64,000 nucleotides of DNA from Streptomyces sp. ITFR-21 (GTDB lineage Bacteria > Actinomycetota > Actinomycetes > Streptomycetales > Streptomycetaceae), in contig NZ_CP134605.1 of assembly GCF_031844685.1 (NCBI RefSeq), forward strand, positions 4,585,001-4,649,000, read 5' to 3'. The notes under the pieces are model-generated. The model made no database searches. It worked only from the letters and a program-made list of their open reading frames with translations, and was not told the DNA's origin. Shown piece after piece: positions 8,166 through 15,401 of this stretch (its first letter is position 1; every line of letters begins with the position of its first letter). The translations under genes were made by a program, and so were the position numbers.

Positions 8166-8273
8166 GTGCGCGGTTTCCCTGGCGGGGGATGGCGCCGACC
8201 GACGAGGAGATTTCGAGAGTCGGGAACCCCAGGAGCACCGTACAGAGACGCAAACGCCGTACGCTCTATTTTG

Positions 8274-8774
8274 TCACGGATCTGTGGGGTGCTCACTCGA
8301 ATGGCAGAGCTTCGCGCAGAGATCCGAAAGCATTGGCGTGACGATGTCACGCAGTCGTACCGGGCCGTCGACCGGGTGGTTCGTGTAGGCCCAGGAGGTA
8401 AGGAGCATGCGGGATACCTCCATGGCGACATGCCGCGATCGCAGAACAGGGCACATCGCGACGCCCTGGGCCTGGCGCCGGTAGCGGCACCGTCGGAACC
8501 ACGCTGCGCCGAAGTCGGGATTGCGCCGACGGAGGTCGTCGACAACCTGATAGGAGCAGAGCGGCTCTACCCCGAAGACTGCTGGGAAGAAGACCTCCTC
8601 GGTGACCGCGAACGCGAACCGGCCCATGCTTGCGGAAAGGTCGTGAGGGTGCCTTTCAAGGAGGCGTTGGTTGCGGTGGTCTCGGGCGACGAAGAACTTG
8701 ACGTAGGCGCATCCCAGGAGACGCCAGTCAGTTCCGACACTCAGTGCTTCCGTCATGCTGCGCATCGTAGCCAT
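8274..8774 (-). CDS. Hypothetical protein
   Basis: A 166-aa protein with no recognised motif. It is helical and rich in Arg, Phe and Cys. Three in-frame ATGs (8774, 8765, 8756) are possible starts; the first is used because GGGCGAGA lies upstream. It is divergent from the zinc-ribbon gene at 8787, leaving only 12 nt between starts, so promoters must overlap coding sequence or the start is further in. Confidence 0.6.
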   Translation of the reverse strand: MATMRSMTEALSVGTDWRLLGCAYVKFFVARDHRNQRLLERHPHDLSASMGRFAFAVTEEVFFPAVFGVEPLCSYQVVDDLRRRNPDFGAAWFRRCRYRRQAQGVAMCPVLRSRHVAMEVSRMLLTSWAYTNHPVDGPVRLRDIVTPMLSDLCAKLCHSSEHPTDP

Positions 8775-8786
8775 TACTCTCGCCCT

Positions 8787-9137
8787 ATGAATTCCCAACT
8801 CGTTCCGCGGGGCCAATGCCCGGAGTGCAACAACGAAATCGAAGCCACCCAAATGGAGTACGGTTTCTGCGGTGTTTGCCGCGACTTCTTCCCGGCGCAG
8901 GAGGACTTCACTCCCGAGCGATACACGCCGCCCCAGATCAAGGGCGGTGGGTGGATGCGGTGTTGCGGCGCTTCGTTGCGCGGGTGGGCCGTGTACCACC
9001 CCGTCGACACCTGGTCGGTAGGGCAGTCGGTCCGCTGCGTCTACCAGCTCGGCGACGACACGCATGTGATGCGCCTGTGCCCGTGCGGCTATTGGCACTG
9101 GACCCGGGCCATGTGCGACGAGAGGCCGGCGCCGTGA
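8787..9137 (+). CDS. Zinc-ribbon protein
   Basis: A 116-aa protein with CPEC near residue 10, then CGVC about 20 residues later (first ribbon), and further Cys in MRCCG, VRC and LCPCGYWHW. Metal binding is likely; the function is unknown. It overlaps the next gene by 4 nt (GTGA). Confidence 0.72.
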   Translation: MNSQLVPRGQCPECNNEIEATQMEYGFCGVCRDFFPAQEDFTPERYTPPQIKGGGWMRCCGASLRGWAVYHPVDTWSVGQSVRCVYQLGDDTHVMRLCPCGYWHWTRAMCDERPAP

Positions 9138-9325
9138 CGTTGCCAACGGCGTGCGGCTGCATCGTCGAGGCGCTGGCCGAACTCGCCTCGGCCCCCGTCA
9201 TCGACCCCGGCCGGTGCTGCGTCTGTACATCCCACACGCAGGTGATCGTTTGGGACGGAGCCCGCTGGCGGTGGAGCAACCAACACGCCGATGTCGAAAT
9301 GGTCATGCGGACTGCGGATGCGTAA
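9134..9325 (+). CDS. Small Cys-containing protein, coupled to the zinc-ribbon gene
   Basis: A 63-aa protein from GTG 9134, overlapping the upstream stop as GTGA. It contains CGC and CCVC plus VIVWDGARWRWSN. Function unknown. The overlap and a following bidirectional terminator support the call. Confidence 0.65.
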   Translation: MTLPTACGCIVEALAELASAPVIDPGRCCVCTSHTQVIVWDGARWRWSNQHADVEMVMRTADA

Positions 9326-9380
9326 GGTCCCAGGAACTCCGGCGTGGACGCGAGAGTCCGGGAAGCCCGCGCACGACAAC

Positions 9381-9411
9381 GCGCCGCACTCCAGAGCCCG
9401 GGGTGCGGCGC
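9381..9411. terminator. Bidirectional terminator
   Basis: GCGCCGCACTCC (9381-9392) pairs with GGGTGCGGCGC (9401-9411) between the convergent genes ending at 9325 and 9419. Confidence 0.75.
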
Positions 9412-9418
9412 CCGCCTA

Positions 9419-9763
9419 TCATGAGAACGAGTTTTCGCCCGGGAAGATCTCGACCTCCCACGGGCCGCTCGGCAGGCGCTCGAAGAGGGCGGTACAGGGG
9501 AAGACCTCGCCGTGGCCGAGGACAGCCAGTGCGTGATCATCCACCTCCAGCGCCCACGGCAAGAATTCCTGTGGGAGGCGCCATGTCCCGTTGTGCGTCT
9601 CGATCCAGGCCAGCCGCGATGCTGCGTCAGCATGCACGGCCTTGAGCTGTGTCCGCCGACGGGTGTAGCCGTCGTCGATGCTGAACACGCGCAGGCTCCG
9701 AACGTCGTTCAGCAGCCGCGTGAGGTTCGTACCGGTGAGAGGCGTCTGCACCTTCAGCTCCAA
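9419..9763 (-). CDS. Hypothetical protein
   Basis: A 114-aa protein with alternating strands and a WLETHNG-like segment. It contains LPQEFLPWALEVDDHALAV, close in style to LPAKLWPWAMEVDAQTKR in the next gene upstream (9771-10040), so the two look like diverged paralogues. It follows that gene by 7 nt in one operon. Confidence 0.68.
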   Translation of the reverse strand: MELKVQTPLTGTNLTRLLNDVRSLRVFSIDDGYTRRRTQLKAVHADAASRLAWIETHNGTWRLPQEFLPWALEVDDHALAVLGHGEVFPCTALFERLPSGPWEVEIFPGENSFS

Positions 9764-9770
9764 TTACCGT

Positions 9771-10040
9771 TCAAGACCGGGAGATTATGTCGGCTGCCAT
9801 CGTTTCGCCCACCAGTCGGAAGGCGAAGACAGCCGGCATGCGCAGCTCGCGCCGCTTAGTCTGCGCGTCGACTTCCATCGCCCACGGCCACAGCTTGGCC
9901 GGCAGGCAGAAGGCGTCGCCCCGCGTCGTGAGGAGCCACCACCGGCGGCTCTGCGGTTCCGGAGCCACCCCGTTTACCTCAAGGACCAGCCCCTGATCGT
10001 CATCCTCGACTGCCGGCACGAAAAGCACGGGGAACGTCAT
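9771..10040 (-). CDS. Hypothetical protein, paralogue-like to 9419-9763
   Basis: An 89-aa protein starting at ATG 10040, set by the ATGA overlap with the upstream stop. The core RRWWLLTTRGDAFCLPAKL followed by WPWAMEVD matches the LP-x(5)-PWA-x-EVD pattern of its downstream neighbour. Function unknown. Confidence 0.7.
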   Translation of the reverse strand: MTFPVLFVPAVEDDDQGLVLEVNGVAPEPQSRRWWLLTTRGDAFCLPAKLWPWAMEVDAQTKRRELRMPAVFAFRLVGETMAADIISRS

Positions 10041-10477
10041 GATTCCGGCCCTGCCCAGGACAGCCGCCCCGCCCACCGAGGCTCCGCATCAGCCTCGTTG
10101 AGGCCAACCGCAATCATGGACATGGCTTCCTTGTGCTCGCGCACGGCTTCGTCCGGATCGCTATACGTGCAGAGCACCTCCAGGAGCGCGTTCTGCGGTG
10201 CCGGCGTGTAGAGGGCAGTCCCCCAGACCGGAGGACGGTAGCCCTCCGCCACCACCATCTCGGTCGCCGCGTCCGGGTCGAAGACGAGCCCGAGGGTGCG
10301 GACGGTGACCCACTCGCCCGTGGCGAGCCGCAGGCTGGAGCTGTACAGAGTGCGCCGCTCGACGCCGGCCATGAGCCATGTTGCTTCTCGGAGTGTCACC
10401 GGCTGTCCATCGAGGCCGTAGGTGCACGGCACTCCCGAGGGGCCCAGTGAGACAACGCAGAGAGGGTCGACTGCCAC
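10037..10477 (-). CDS. Hypothetical protein, first gene of a three-gene unit
   Basis: A 146-aa protein. GTG 10477 is preferred over ATG 10498 because AAGGGAG lies 8 nt upstream of the GTG while nothing suitable precedes the ATG. Beta-rich N-terminal part with CTYGLDGQPVTLREATWL; the tail is acidic. It overlaps 9771-10040 by 4 nt. Function unknown. Confidence 0.65.
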   Translation of the reverse strand: MAVDPLCVVSLGPSGVPCTYGLDGQPVTLREATWLMAGVERRTLYSSSLRLATGEWVTVRTLGLVFDPDAATEMVVAEGYRPPVWGTALYTPAPQNALLEVLCTYSDPDEAVREHKEAMSMIAVGLNEADAEPRWAGRLSWAGPES

Positions 10478-10507
10478 TTCGGAGACTCCCTTCAACATGA
10501 AGGGCCC

Positions 10508-10559
10508 GGTGCAGAAGCAGGCGCTCGCAAGGGGGGGTTTGCGACGCCGCTTCTGCACC
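10508..10559 (-). other. Long imperfect hairpin in the 5' leader of 10037-10477
   Basis: The arm GGTGCAGAAGC, then GGCG and CGCAA, pairs with the complement on the other side of a G-rich centre. It lies just upstream of the minus-strand start. It may be a terminator for upstream transcription or a leader structure. Confidence 0.55.
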
Positions 10560-10689
10560 GAGCCGGTCCGGGATGCGGCGTGGACGACGAAGCCCCGGGA
10601 GTTTTAGAAGAGGCCCGGGACTCCGCCGTGTGCACCGCGAATCCATCAACACACAATCGCCGCCGGGAGTCACGGAGGATTCACAAAAT

Positions 10690-10716
10690 TGTCAGTGCAT
10701 CACTCGAATGGGTGAC
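10690..10716. promoter_or_regulatory. CACTCGAATGGGTG motif copy
   Basis: TTGTCAGTGCATCACTCGAA followed by TGGGTGA matches the seven-site motif. A TATGAT hexamer starts 8 nt further on, the only copy with an obvious -10-like box beside it. Confidence 0.65.
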
Positions 10717-11028
10717 ACATCCCCTATGATCCCTCGGGATCACGCTCCGAGCAGGTACCCGCCGGTGGCCATGTCCAAGATGGGGCGTCTTGTCTGCTCC
10801 GATCGCGAGACAAGCGGTGCATGAGAACACGGTGCGTGTCCGCGACCTCATGCTCGCCCCCCGGCTGGACTGGCGCCGTGCACGCCATGAGGAACTGCGA
10901 GCCTGTCCCTGGTCGGACGGCAATCCCAACGGTGGCCGGAGCGGTGCCGCTCGCACTCGAAGGGAACGCTCCCCGTTTGGAGCAAGTCCCCCCAGAAGAC
11001 CGGCCTCCTCACCAGCAATAAGAGAAAA

Positions 11029-11055
11029 AACTGTCACGTGATCACCCGAACGGCC
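11029..11055. promoter_or_regulatory. CACCCGAACGG motif copy upstream of 11103
   Basis: AACTGTCACGTGATCACCCG followed by AACGGCC is a motif copy about 50 nt upstream of the gene that precedes the tRNA-like array. It is probably that operon's regulatory site. Confidence 0.6.
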
Positions 11056-11102
11056 CCCCATCAAATTGCGCGAGACCTCGACCACTGCATAACGTCCCAC
11101 CC

Positions 11103-11840
11103 ATGACGACGCGACTGAGCCAGGTCGTCGCAGTGGAGAAGACCCGGAAAACTGAGGCGTACGGCGCTCTTACGGCCGCCCACCACCAGGTCCAGAAACC
11201 ACCACTGCTGGCCGGCATTACCCGCACCTATCGCCCTCGCGACGAAGAGGGCGAAATCCTCCCTGCCGAATCCACTCGGGTGCAGTTCCGAGCCGACGAC
11301 GCAATCGACCAGGCCCTCACCGGTCTCAGGCCGTTCTACGACGTGACGGCCACCAAGGACTGGGCCAACTGTGAGGCTCGTGCAGACATCCGCATCGGCG
11401 ACCAGGTGCTCCTCGCAGCCGTACCCGTGACATACCTGCTCTTCCTGGAAAAGCAGCTCACTAGCCTGCACACCTTCGTCGACAAACTGCCCGTCCTCGA
11501 CCCGTCCGAACAGTGGCAGTGGGACGAGCAGGCCGGCGTCTGGCGAACCGCCGCGTACGAGACGGTGCGCTCCAAGAAGGTGCCCCGCAACCACGTCAAG
11601 GCGCCGGCCACCGACAAGCACCCGGCGCAGGTCGAGGTCTACTACGAGGACGTACCCGTGGGCACCTGGACCACGGTGAAGTTCTCCGGAGCCCTGCCTG
11701 CCACCCGCCGCCAAGAACTCCTCAACCGCCTCGCAGTCGTCCGCGACGCGATCAAGTACGCCCGCGAAGAAGCGAACGCCACGGTCGTCACGAACCAGAG
11801 GCCCGGTGCGACGCTGCTGAACTACCTCTTCGCCGCGTAA
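11103..11840 (+). CDS. Conserved actinobacterial protein preceding a tRNA-like array
   Basis: A 245-aa soluble protein of unknown function. Features include an N-terminal helical part (VVAVEKTRKTEAYGALTAAH), TKDWANCEARADIRI in the centre, VTYLLFLEKQL, the lysine-rich KKVPRNHVKA, and VEVYYEDVPVGTWTTVKFSG near the end. I recognise this as a protein widely conserved in Streptomyces, often annotated only as a DUF. ATG 11103 is 47 nt after a palindromic motif. The tRNA-like region begins about 50 nt after its stop with no terminator before 12288, so they may share a transcript. A role in handling these RNAs is only a hypothesis. Confidence 0.82.
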   Translation: MTTRLSQVVAVEKTRKTEAYGALTAAHHQVQKPPLLAGITRTYRPRDEEGEILPAESTRVQFRADDAIDQALTGLRPFYDVTATKDWANCEARADIRIGDQVLLAAVPVTYLLFLEKQLTSLHTFVDKLPVLDPSEQWQWDEQAGVWRTAAYETVRSKKVPRNHVKAPATDKHPAQVEVYYEDVPVGTWTTVKFSGALPATRRQELLNRLAVVRDAIKYAREEANATVVTNQRPGATLLNYLFAA

Positions 11841-11889
11841 CCCACAGACCCCCGTCGCCGGCGTGCGGCGGGTGCGCAGGAGCGCAAAC

Positions 11890-12027
11890 TGAAACTCACC
11901 GCCTGAAATTGAGCACACGGGTTGGTCCCAGTGGAGGTTCGAGTCCTTCGTCCGGCACACATGCCGGAGTAGCCCAACAGGTAGAGGCAAACCAACCCTG
12001 AAAACTGAATTTCTCGCTCCAGTTTCA
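11890..12027 (+). tRNA. Circularly permuted tRNA-like gene, Phe (GAA) candidate
   Basis: The 3' half precedes the 5' half. 3' half: anticodon strand GGTTG 11920-11924, T-stem GGAGG/CCTTC (11933-11937, 11945-11949) around TTCGAGT, acceptor TCCGGC 11951-11956, A11957. After the 5-nt linker CACAT comes the 5' half: acceptor GCCGGA 11963-11968 (6 pairs, then a G-G mismatch), D-stem GCC/GGC (11972-11974, 11986-11988) with GG in the loop, anticodon strand CAACC 11993-11997, loop CTGAAAA with GAA at 12000-12002. The anticodon helix extends to 8 bp (11919-11926 with 11991-11998). It continues outward as GAAATT/AATTTC (11905-11910, 12008-12013) and TGAAACT/AGTTTCA (11890-11896, 12021-12027). Odd points: 4 nt between the D-stem and the anticodon stem, and an 8-nt variable region. 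It could also be a decayed or non-tRNA structured RNA. Confidence 0.5.
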
Positions 12028-12041
12028 AGCACGCCACCAAG

Positions 12042-12145
12042 CGCCGGATCGACCGGCCCGAGCGACATCATCGAGATGAGGGTTCGAATCCCTTCCCTGG
12101 CGCTTCATGCCGGGGTGGTCCAATGGCAGGGCGCGGCGATTTCAA
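12042..12145 (+). tRNA. Circularly permuted tRNA-like gene, Glu (TTC) candidate
   Basis: 3' half first: anticodon strand CGCCG 12042-12046, long variable region 12047-12077, T-stem GAGGG/CCCTT (12078-12082, 12090-12094) around TTCGAAT, acceptor CCCTGGC 12095-12101, G12102. After the linker CTTCAT comes the 5' half: acceptor GCCGGGG 12109-12115 (7/7 pairs, one G-U), TG, D-stem GTCC/GGGC (12118-12121, 12129-12132) with loop AATGGCA, G, anticodon strand CGGCG 12134-12138 (5/5 with 12042-12046), loop ATTTCAA with U33 and anticodon TTC at 12141-12143. Every position of the 5' half is canonical. The 31-nt variable region is abnormal for Glu and may contain unremoved sequence. Normal-order pairing of neighbouring halves gives no anticodon stem. 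Confidence 0.5.
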
Positions 12146-12205
12146 TAGGACTCGGAGCCTTAAATGTGCCGGCGTGAGCTGATGGGTGGACAACCCTTCT
12201 TAGGG

Positions 12206-12240
12206 CTCGTTTTAGGAACGAGTAACCTCCCCAGGGGGGT
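12206..12240 (+). other. tRNA-Leu(TAG)-like anticodon and variable arms
   Basis: CTCGT/ACGAG (12206-12210, 12218-12222) closes the 7-nt loop TTTAGGA, with U33 position and TAG at 12213-12215. It is followed by a class II-like variable stem ACCTCC/GGGGGT. A GGGAC/GTCCC hairpin follows at 12242-12258. I could not assemble a convincing acceptor stem, so this is a tRNA-like fragment, not a called tRNA. Confidence 0.35.
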
Positions 12241-12287
12241 CGGGACTGGCTACGTCCCGGCCCTCCGCCAGCATGAACGAGCAACGC

Positions 12288-12317
12288 GAAGGGCCCGCCT
12301 CGGGAGGCGGGCCCTCG
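12288..12317 (+). terminator. Terminator after the tRNA-like array
   Basis: GAAGGGCCCGCCTC pairs with GAGGCGGGCCCTC around GG. It is the first strong terminator after the 11103 gene. Confidence 0.75.
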
Positions 12318-12489
12318 CGCTCATGCCCGCACTGACGGGTTCAAACGGCGTCCAGTCTCCACACGATCAGTCCCCGTCTCGCGAGGACCAGCAACCACGG
12401 CGGCCTGCATCCGTCTGACCGCGCGGCGAGTTCACGAAGGAGCTGTCGGCGGAGCCTGCTCCAGCAGGCGACGCGACGCAAAAATCCGG

Positions 12490-13527
12490 CTAGACCGCCA
12501 GATCCAGCAACCACGGCTTGAGCGGCTCACGCTGCCGGCGGAGGCATTCGACGGCCTTCCGACGCGACAGAATCACCTCTACGCCGTGGTGGTCGCTGAC
12601 GCCCGTAGTGTCGAAGATGTTGACTTCGATGACGGCCTGGACCAGCCACGGGTCCATGTACCCCCGGTCGATGCGCCGGCCGCCGCCCTGACCGTCCGAA
12701 GCGTGGCCGGCCGTCGCCTTCAGGGCTTCGATCTGACCGAGCTGGTGCGCGGCGAACCGAGCGGGATCGTGCATCCCGCAGTCCAGCATCATCTCGTCGA
12801 GGTACGTGCAGCTCCGCCACGTCCCGTCAGCCTGCTTCCGGGCACGGTGTCGGCGGTGTACGAGGTCCCGGATGTCGGGAGAGGTCCAGTCGATCTCAGG
12901 CACCGTCTCGCCAGCCGGCACGGGGTACTCGTTGCAGTCGCCGAACCCCCAGAACGCCGCCCAGTTGTGCTCCGGATCATCGAGGTACTTGGCCTGGACC
13001 TTGTCGACCAAGGACGACAGCTCCTCGGCCTCGTCCTCTCGGCCGTTCGGCGAGCAGAAGCTGTTGTGCCACGCGACCGTCACGATCGGCACCTCGGGCA
13101 CCTCCGCCAGCGTCATCACGACATTGGTCGGCGGCGTCCGCCAGATCTTGAGCTGCTGGTGCCGCGCCTGGAACGTGAACGTCGACTCCCGCAGGAACAA
13201 CCCCGTGGGATTCCTGCCCTGTCCGGTGGGCGAGCGGAACCCGCGCATTCCCAGCACGTCTTGAGCCGCCCGGAAGCGCGAGTCGGCGGCCCTCTGCGCG
13301 TCTGCGGCGACGACCTTCTCCTCCTCGGTCGCGTCCGGGTCGACCGGCTTCGTCTGAGAGAACGTCATCTCCCCGCGCCCCAGCCAGTCGAACTCTCTCG
13401 GCACCAAGATCTCCTCATGGGCCTTGACCCACTTCGCCGGCAGTACTCCCGGCTCCTCGTCGGGGCCGCCGTCGTGCTCCAAGTTCAAGAACCCCAGGCG
13501 AACAACGGGCTCACCGTACGTCTTCAT
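12490..13527 (-). CDS. Endonuclease/exonuclease/phosphatase-fold protein
   Basis: A 345-aa protein with the EEP (DNase I-like) motifs. LGFLNLEHDG near residue 12 supplies the metal-binding N and E, WGFGDCNEYP has the catalytic D and N, and RRIDRGYM followed by SDHHGV near the C-terminus is the classic final SDH motif. It probably cleaves phosphodiester or phosphomonoester bonds. No signal peptide, so cytoplasmic. The upstream region holds three 12-bp-spaced decamer repeats (13594-13627). ATG 13527 is chosen as the first residue of the fold. Confidence 0.85.
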   Translation of the reverse strand: MKTYGEPVVRLGFLNLEHDGGPDEEPGVLPAKWVKAHEEILVPREFDWLGRGEMTFSQTKPVDPDATEEEKVVAADAQRAADSRFRAAQDVLGMRGFRSPTGQGRNPTGLFLRESTFTFQARHQQLKIWRTPPTNVVMTLAEVPEVPIVTVAWHNSFCSPNGREDEAEELSSLVDKVQAKYLDDPEHNWAAFWGFGDCNEYPVPAGETVPEIDWTSPDIRDLVHRRHRARKQADGTWRSCTYLDEMMLDCGMHDPARFAAHQLGQIEALKATAGHASDGQGGGRRIDRGYMDPWLVQAVIEVNIFDTTGVSDHHGVEVILSRRKAVECLRRQREPLKPWLLDLAV

Positions 13528-13593
13528 CGTGCTCCTCTCGGTGACGGACGACGGGCACGATGGCCAATGCCGATATACGGCCGATAAACGCCC

Positions 13594-13627
13594 TGCGTGC
13601 GCACTTGCGATCGCATCTGCGTTCGCA
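13594..13627. repeat. Three 10-bp repeats with exact 12-bp spacing
   Basis: TGCGTGCGCA (13594), TGCGATCGCA (13606) and TGCGTTCGCA (13618) form a phased array 67 nt upstream of the EEP gene start. It is the same family as 5075-5096 and 14221-14254. Confidence 0.82.
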
Positions 13628-13633
13628 CACGGC

Positions 13634-14203
13634 TCACGCGTCGAACCCGCGAACCTTCAAGAAGCGCCGATGCGCCTCGATGCCTCGCCGTGCTGCCACG
13701 ACGTACGCCCCCGCCGATCGGAACGCGCTGCGCAGCCGCGCAAGCTGCGTGGCGTCCTCCTCGTACACCCTGGGGTAGAACGGATTCAGAAGTTCCGCCG
13801 CCGCCGAGAGCAGGGCGTCAACGGCCGCTGCGCTCGACCGCTCGCCGGAATCCGCCGGCAGCTCCTGCCGCAAGTTGCTCCAGTCGAAAGCTGTCCGCCG
13901 CAGCCGTAGTTCGAGGCACCGCACCCACATCTCCTGCAAGGGCGCGTCCCACGTACCAGGCGGAAAGCCGCCCACTTTGATCTGCGCGACAAGCCCGCCA
14001 AAGTACCCGTGGCGCGTGGCCTCAATGGCGAGCGGATCATCCTCCACGATCAGGGAGCCCTCGACGGTCATCAGGAGCAACCCGAGGGCCTGAGCACGTG
14101 ACATGTCATGGTCTTCCGGGACTTTTGCCCCCAATGCACGTAAAGCGGAGCATACTTCCTCCGTTGAGGGATCGCCCTTGCTCTCAGATGAAGTCGAAGT
14201 CAT
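13634..14203 (-). CDS. Hypothetical helical protein
   Basis: A 189-aa protein, mostly alpha-helical, with a long C-terminal helix region (ATQLARLRSAFRSAGAYVVA). No catalytic motif or membrane segment. It begins at ATG 14203 with three phased repeats just upstream and ends just before the array that precedes the EEP gene, suggesting co-regulation. Confidence 0.68.
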   Translation of the reverse strand: MTSTSSESKGDPSTEEVCSALRALGAKVPEDHDMSRAQALGLLLMTVEGSLIVEDDPLAIEATRHGYFGGLVAQIKVGGFPPGTWDAPLQEMWVRCLELRLRRTAFDWSNLRQELPADSGERSSAAAVDALLSAAAELLNPFYPRVYEEDATQLARLRSAFRSAGAYVVAARRGIEAHRRFLKVRGFDA

Positions 14204-14220
14204 AGGGGCAATTTAGCTGA

Positions 14221-14254
14221 TGCGATCGCAACTACGCTCGCAGATGCGTTCGCA
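14221..14254. repeat. Three 10-bp repeats with exact 12-bp spacing between divergent genes
   Basis: TGCGATCGCA (14221), TACGCTCGCA (14233) and TGCGTTCGCA (14245) lie between the divergent starts at 14203 and 14272, leaving 17 nt on each side. This position suits an operator controlling both genes. Confidence 0.82.
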
Positions 14255-14271
14255 TAGCTACTCTGCTGGGC

Positions 14272-14655
14272 ATGACTCAACCGACCGTGCGCATCGACGA
14301 GTTGTTGACGAAGTGGGGCGAGGCGTACCGCGCCTCGCTTCCCCAGCGGACGCCCGAGGAAGTGGAAGCGGACTGGCAGGAGTTCGACGACCGCTTCTAC
14401 GGCAGGGTCCAGGAACGTCTCGACGCAGCCGGCGTCGTCATCTGCTGCCTCTGCCACAGAGAGCGCCCCCGAAGCTCCCCTGACGAGCCCTACTGGTACC
14501 CCGCTGAAGAGTGCGAGAACGTTCGCAAGCCCTGGCACTACCACCGCAACTTCCAGTCCAGGAAGGCGGACGCCCGCGAGGCACGCAGGCACAAGCGCCG
14601 GCTCCGCAGAGGCCGCGTCCGTCGGCAGGAGGCGCCTGGCCCGGCACACGAGTGA
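14272..14655 (+). CDS. Hypothetical protein with a Cys pair and basic tail
   Basis: A 127-aa protein with VICCLCHRERPR as a possible half zinc site, a later C in AEECENVRKPWHYH, and a strongly basic C-terminus (ARRHKRRLRRGRVRR) suited to nucleic-acid contact. It is divergent from 13634-14203 across the decamer array. Function unknown. Confidence 0.68.
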   Translation: MTQPTVRIDELLTKWGEAYRASLPQRTPEEVEADWQEFDDRFYGRVQERLDAAGVVICCLCHRERPRSSPDEPYWYPAEECENVRKPWHYHRNFQSRKADAREARRHKRRLRRGRVRRQEAPGPAHE

Positions 14656-14712
14656 ACCCCAACGCGAGCGATTTTCCCCTCGAAATCACACGGCTGTAGC
14701 GTTGACCCTCAA

Positions 14713-14754
14713 AGCCCCGGTGGACCGCTGGTCATCGACCAGGTCGCCGGGGCT
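14713..14754 (+). terminator. Two-part terminator hairpin
   Basis: Outer arms AGCCCCGG/CCGGGGCT (14713-14720, 14747-14754) enclose an inner CTGGTC/GACCAG stem. Confidence 0.7.
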
Positions 14755-14833
14755 ACGTGCTACCCCGCGCACTGCCGCCGGCCTACAGGTTGTGGACGCA
14801 CGAGGCACTCGTCCGGGTGTCCTCGGGCCAGCT

Positions 14834-15049
14834 TTAGTGCAGTGGCCAACGTTGGCCGGCGTAGAGGCGCAGCTTTGATTTCGCCCTGGAAATAATCACT
14901 CTGGCTGTGTCTGGGCGGATGTCCAACTTGCTGGCAGCCTCTTCGATGCTTAGGCGCTCCTCGCCGTCGATCACGAGCCATGACAGGAGAGCGGCTTCGC
15001 GCGGCGTAAGCAGCAGTCCCTCGTCTGGGAGAGCGTCTTCGGTGGCCAT
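14834..15049 (-). CDS. Small helix-turn-helix protein (sigma region 4 / LuxR-like)
   Basis: A 71-aa protein. LTPREAALLSWLVIDGEE leads into LSIEEAASKLDIRPDTARV, then IISRAKSKLRLYAG, which is the layout of a sigma-70 region 4 or LuxR-type HTH. There is no sigma region 2, so it is a stand-alone DNA-binding module. It borders the long non-coding region to the right. Confidence 0.72.
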   Translation of the reverse strand: MATEDALPDEGLLLTPREAALLSWLVIDGEERLSIEEAASKLDIRPDTARVIISRAKSKLRLYAGQRWPLH

Positions 15050-15401
15050 GTCGTCAATCTTGCTAGAGTCGTCGGCCCGGGGCCACTGCCGGCTGCGAGG
15101 ACACTGCCCGTGGGCTCGGGTCGGATTTCCATTTGGAGGCCCAGGGCCCCTTTTGTGAGAATTGTCCGTTTAATGGTGGGGGGTGCTTAATGTCTGCAAA
15201 GACACAATGGAGCATAATAGGCTTCTTTCCCACTCTCGCCCCGATGTGCACGCATTACAAACTATGCCTAACTTCGTCACGGTAAAGCCGCTTAGTCTTT
15301 TCTGCCACGATTAGGCGCTATGCCCCTTATAACGCACGGTAGTCCTAGCTACCTTGCGTAATACTAGGCGGAGCGTGAGCAGCCGTTCACGGGGTGCGAC
15401 T

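Larger units (their letters stand above)
10478..11102. other. Intergenic region with a large hairpin and two palindromic motif copies
   Basis: 625 nt without a convincing gene. It holds an imperfect hairpin (10508-10559), a CCCGGG-rich inverted repeat near 10577-10617, a motif copy at 10690-10716 followed by TATGAT at 10725, and a second copy at 11029-11055. Short open frames near 10790-11040 lack ribosome sites and domain features. Confidence 0.5.

Noticed and set aside
10790..11041. Overlapping short plus-strand frames between two motif copies
   Set aside because: Composition does not settle on one frame and no ribosome site is seen.
11963..12102. A single normal-order long tRNA from 11963 to 12102
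   Set aside because: Acceptor pairs 6 of 7 but ACCAACC cannot pair with GCGCCG, and the length is about 140 nt; permuted pairing is far better.
5075..14254. Plasmid iterons for replication initiation
   Set aside because: Arrays are short (2-3 copies), located at gene starts, and no replication initiator gene is adjacent; operators fit better.
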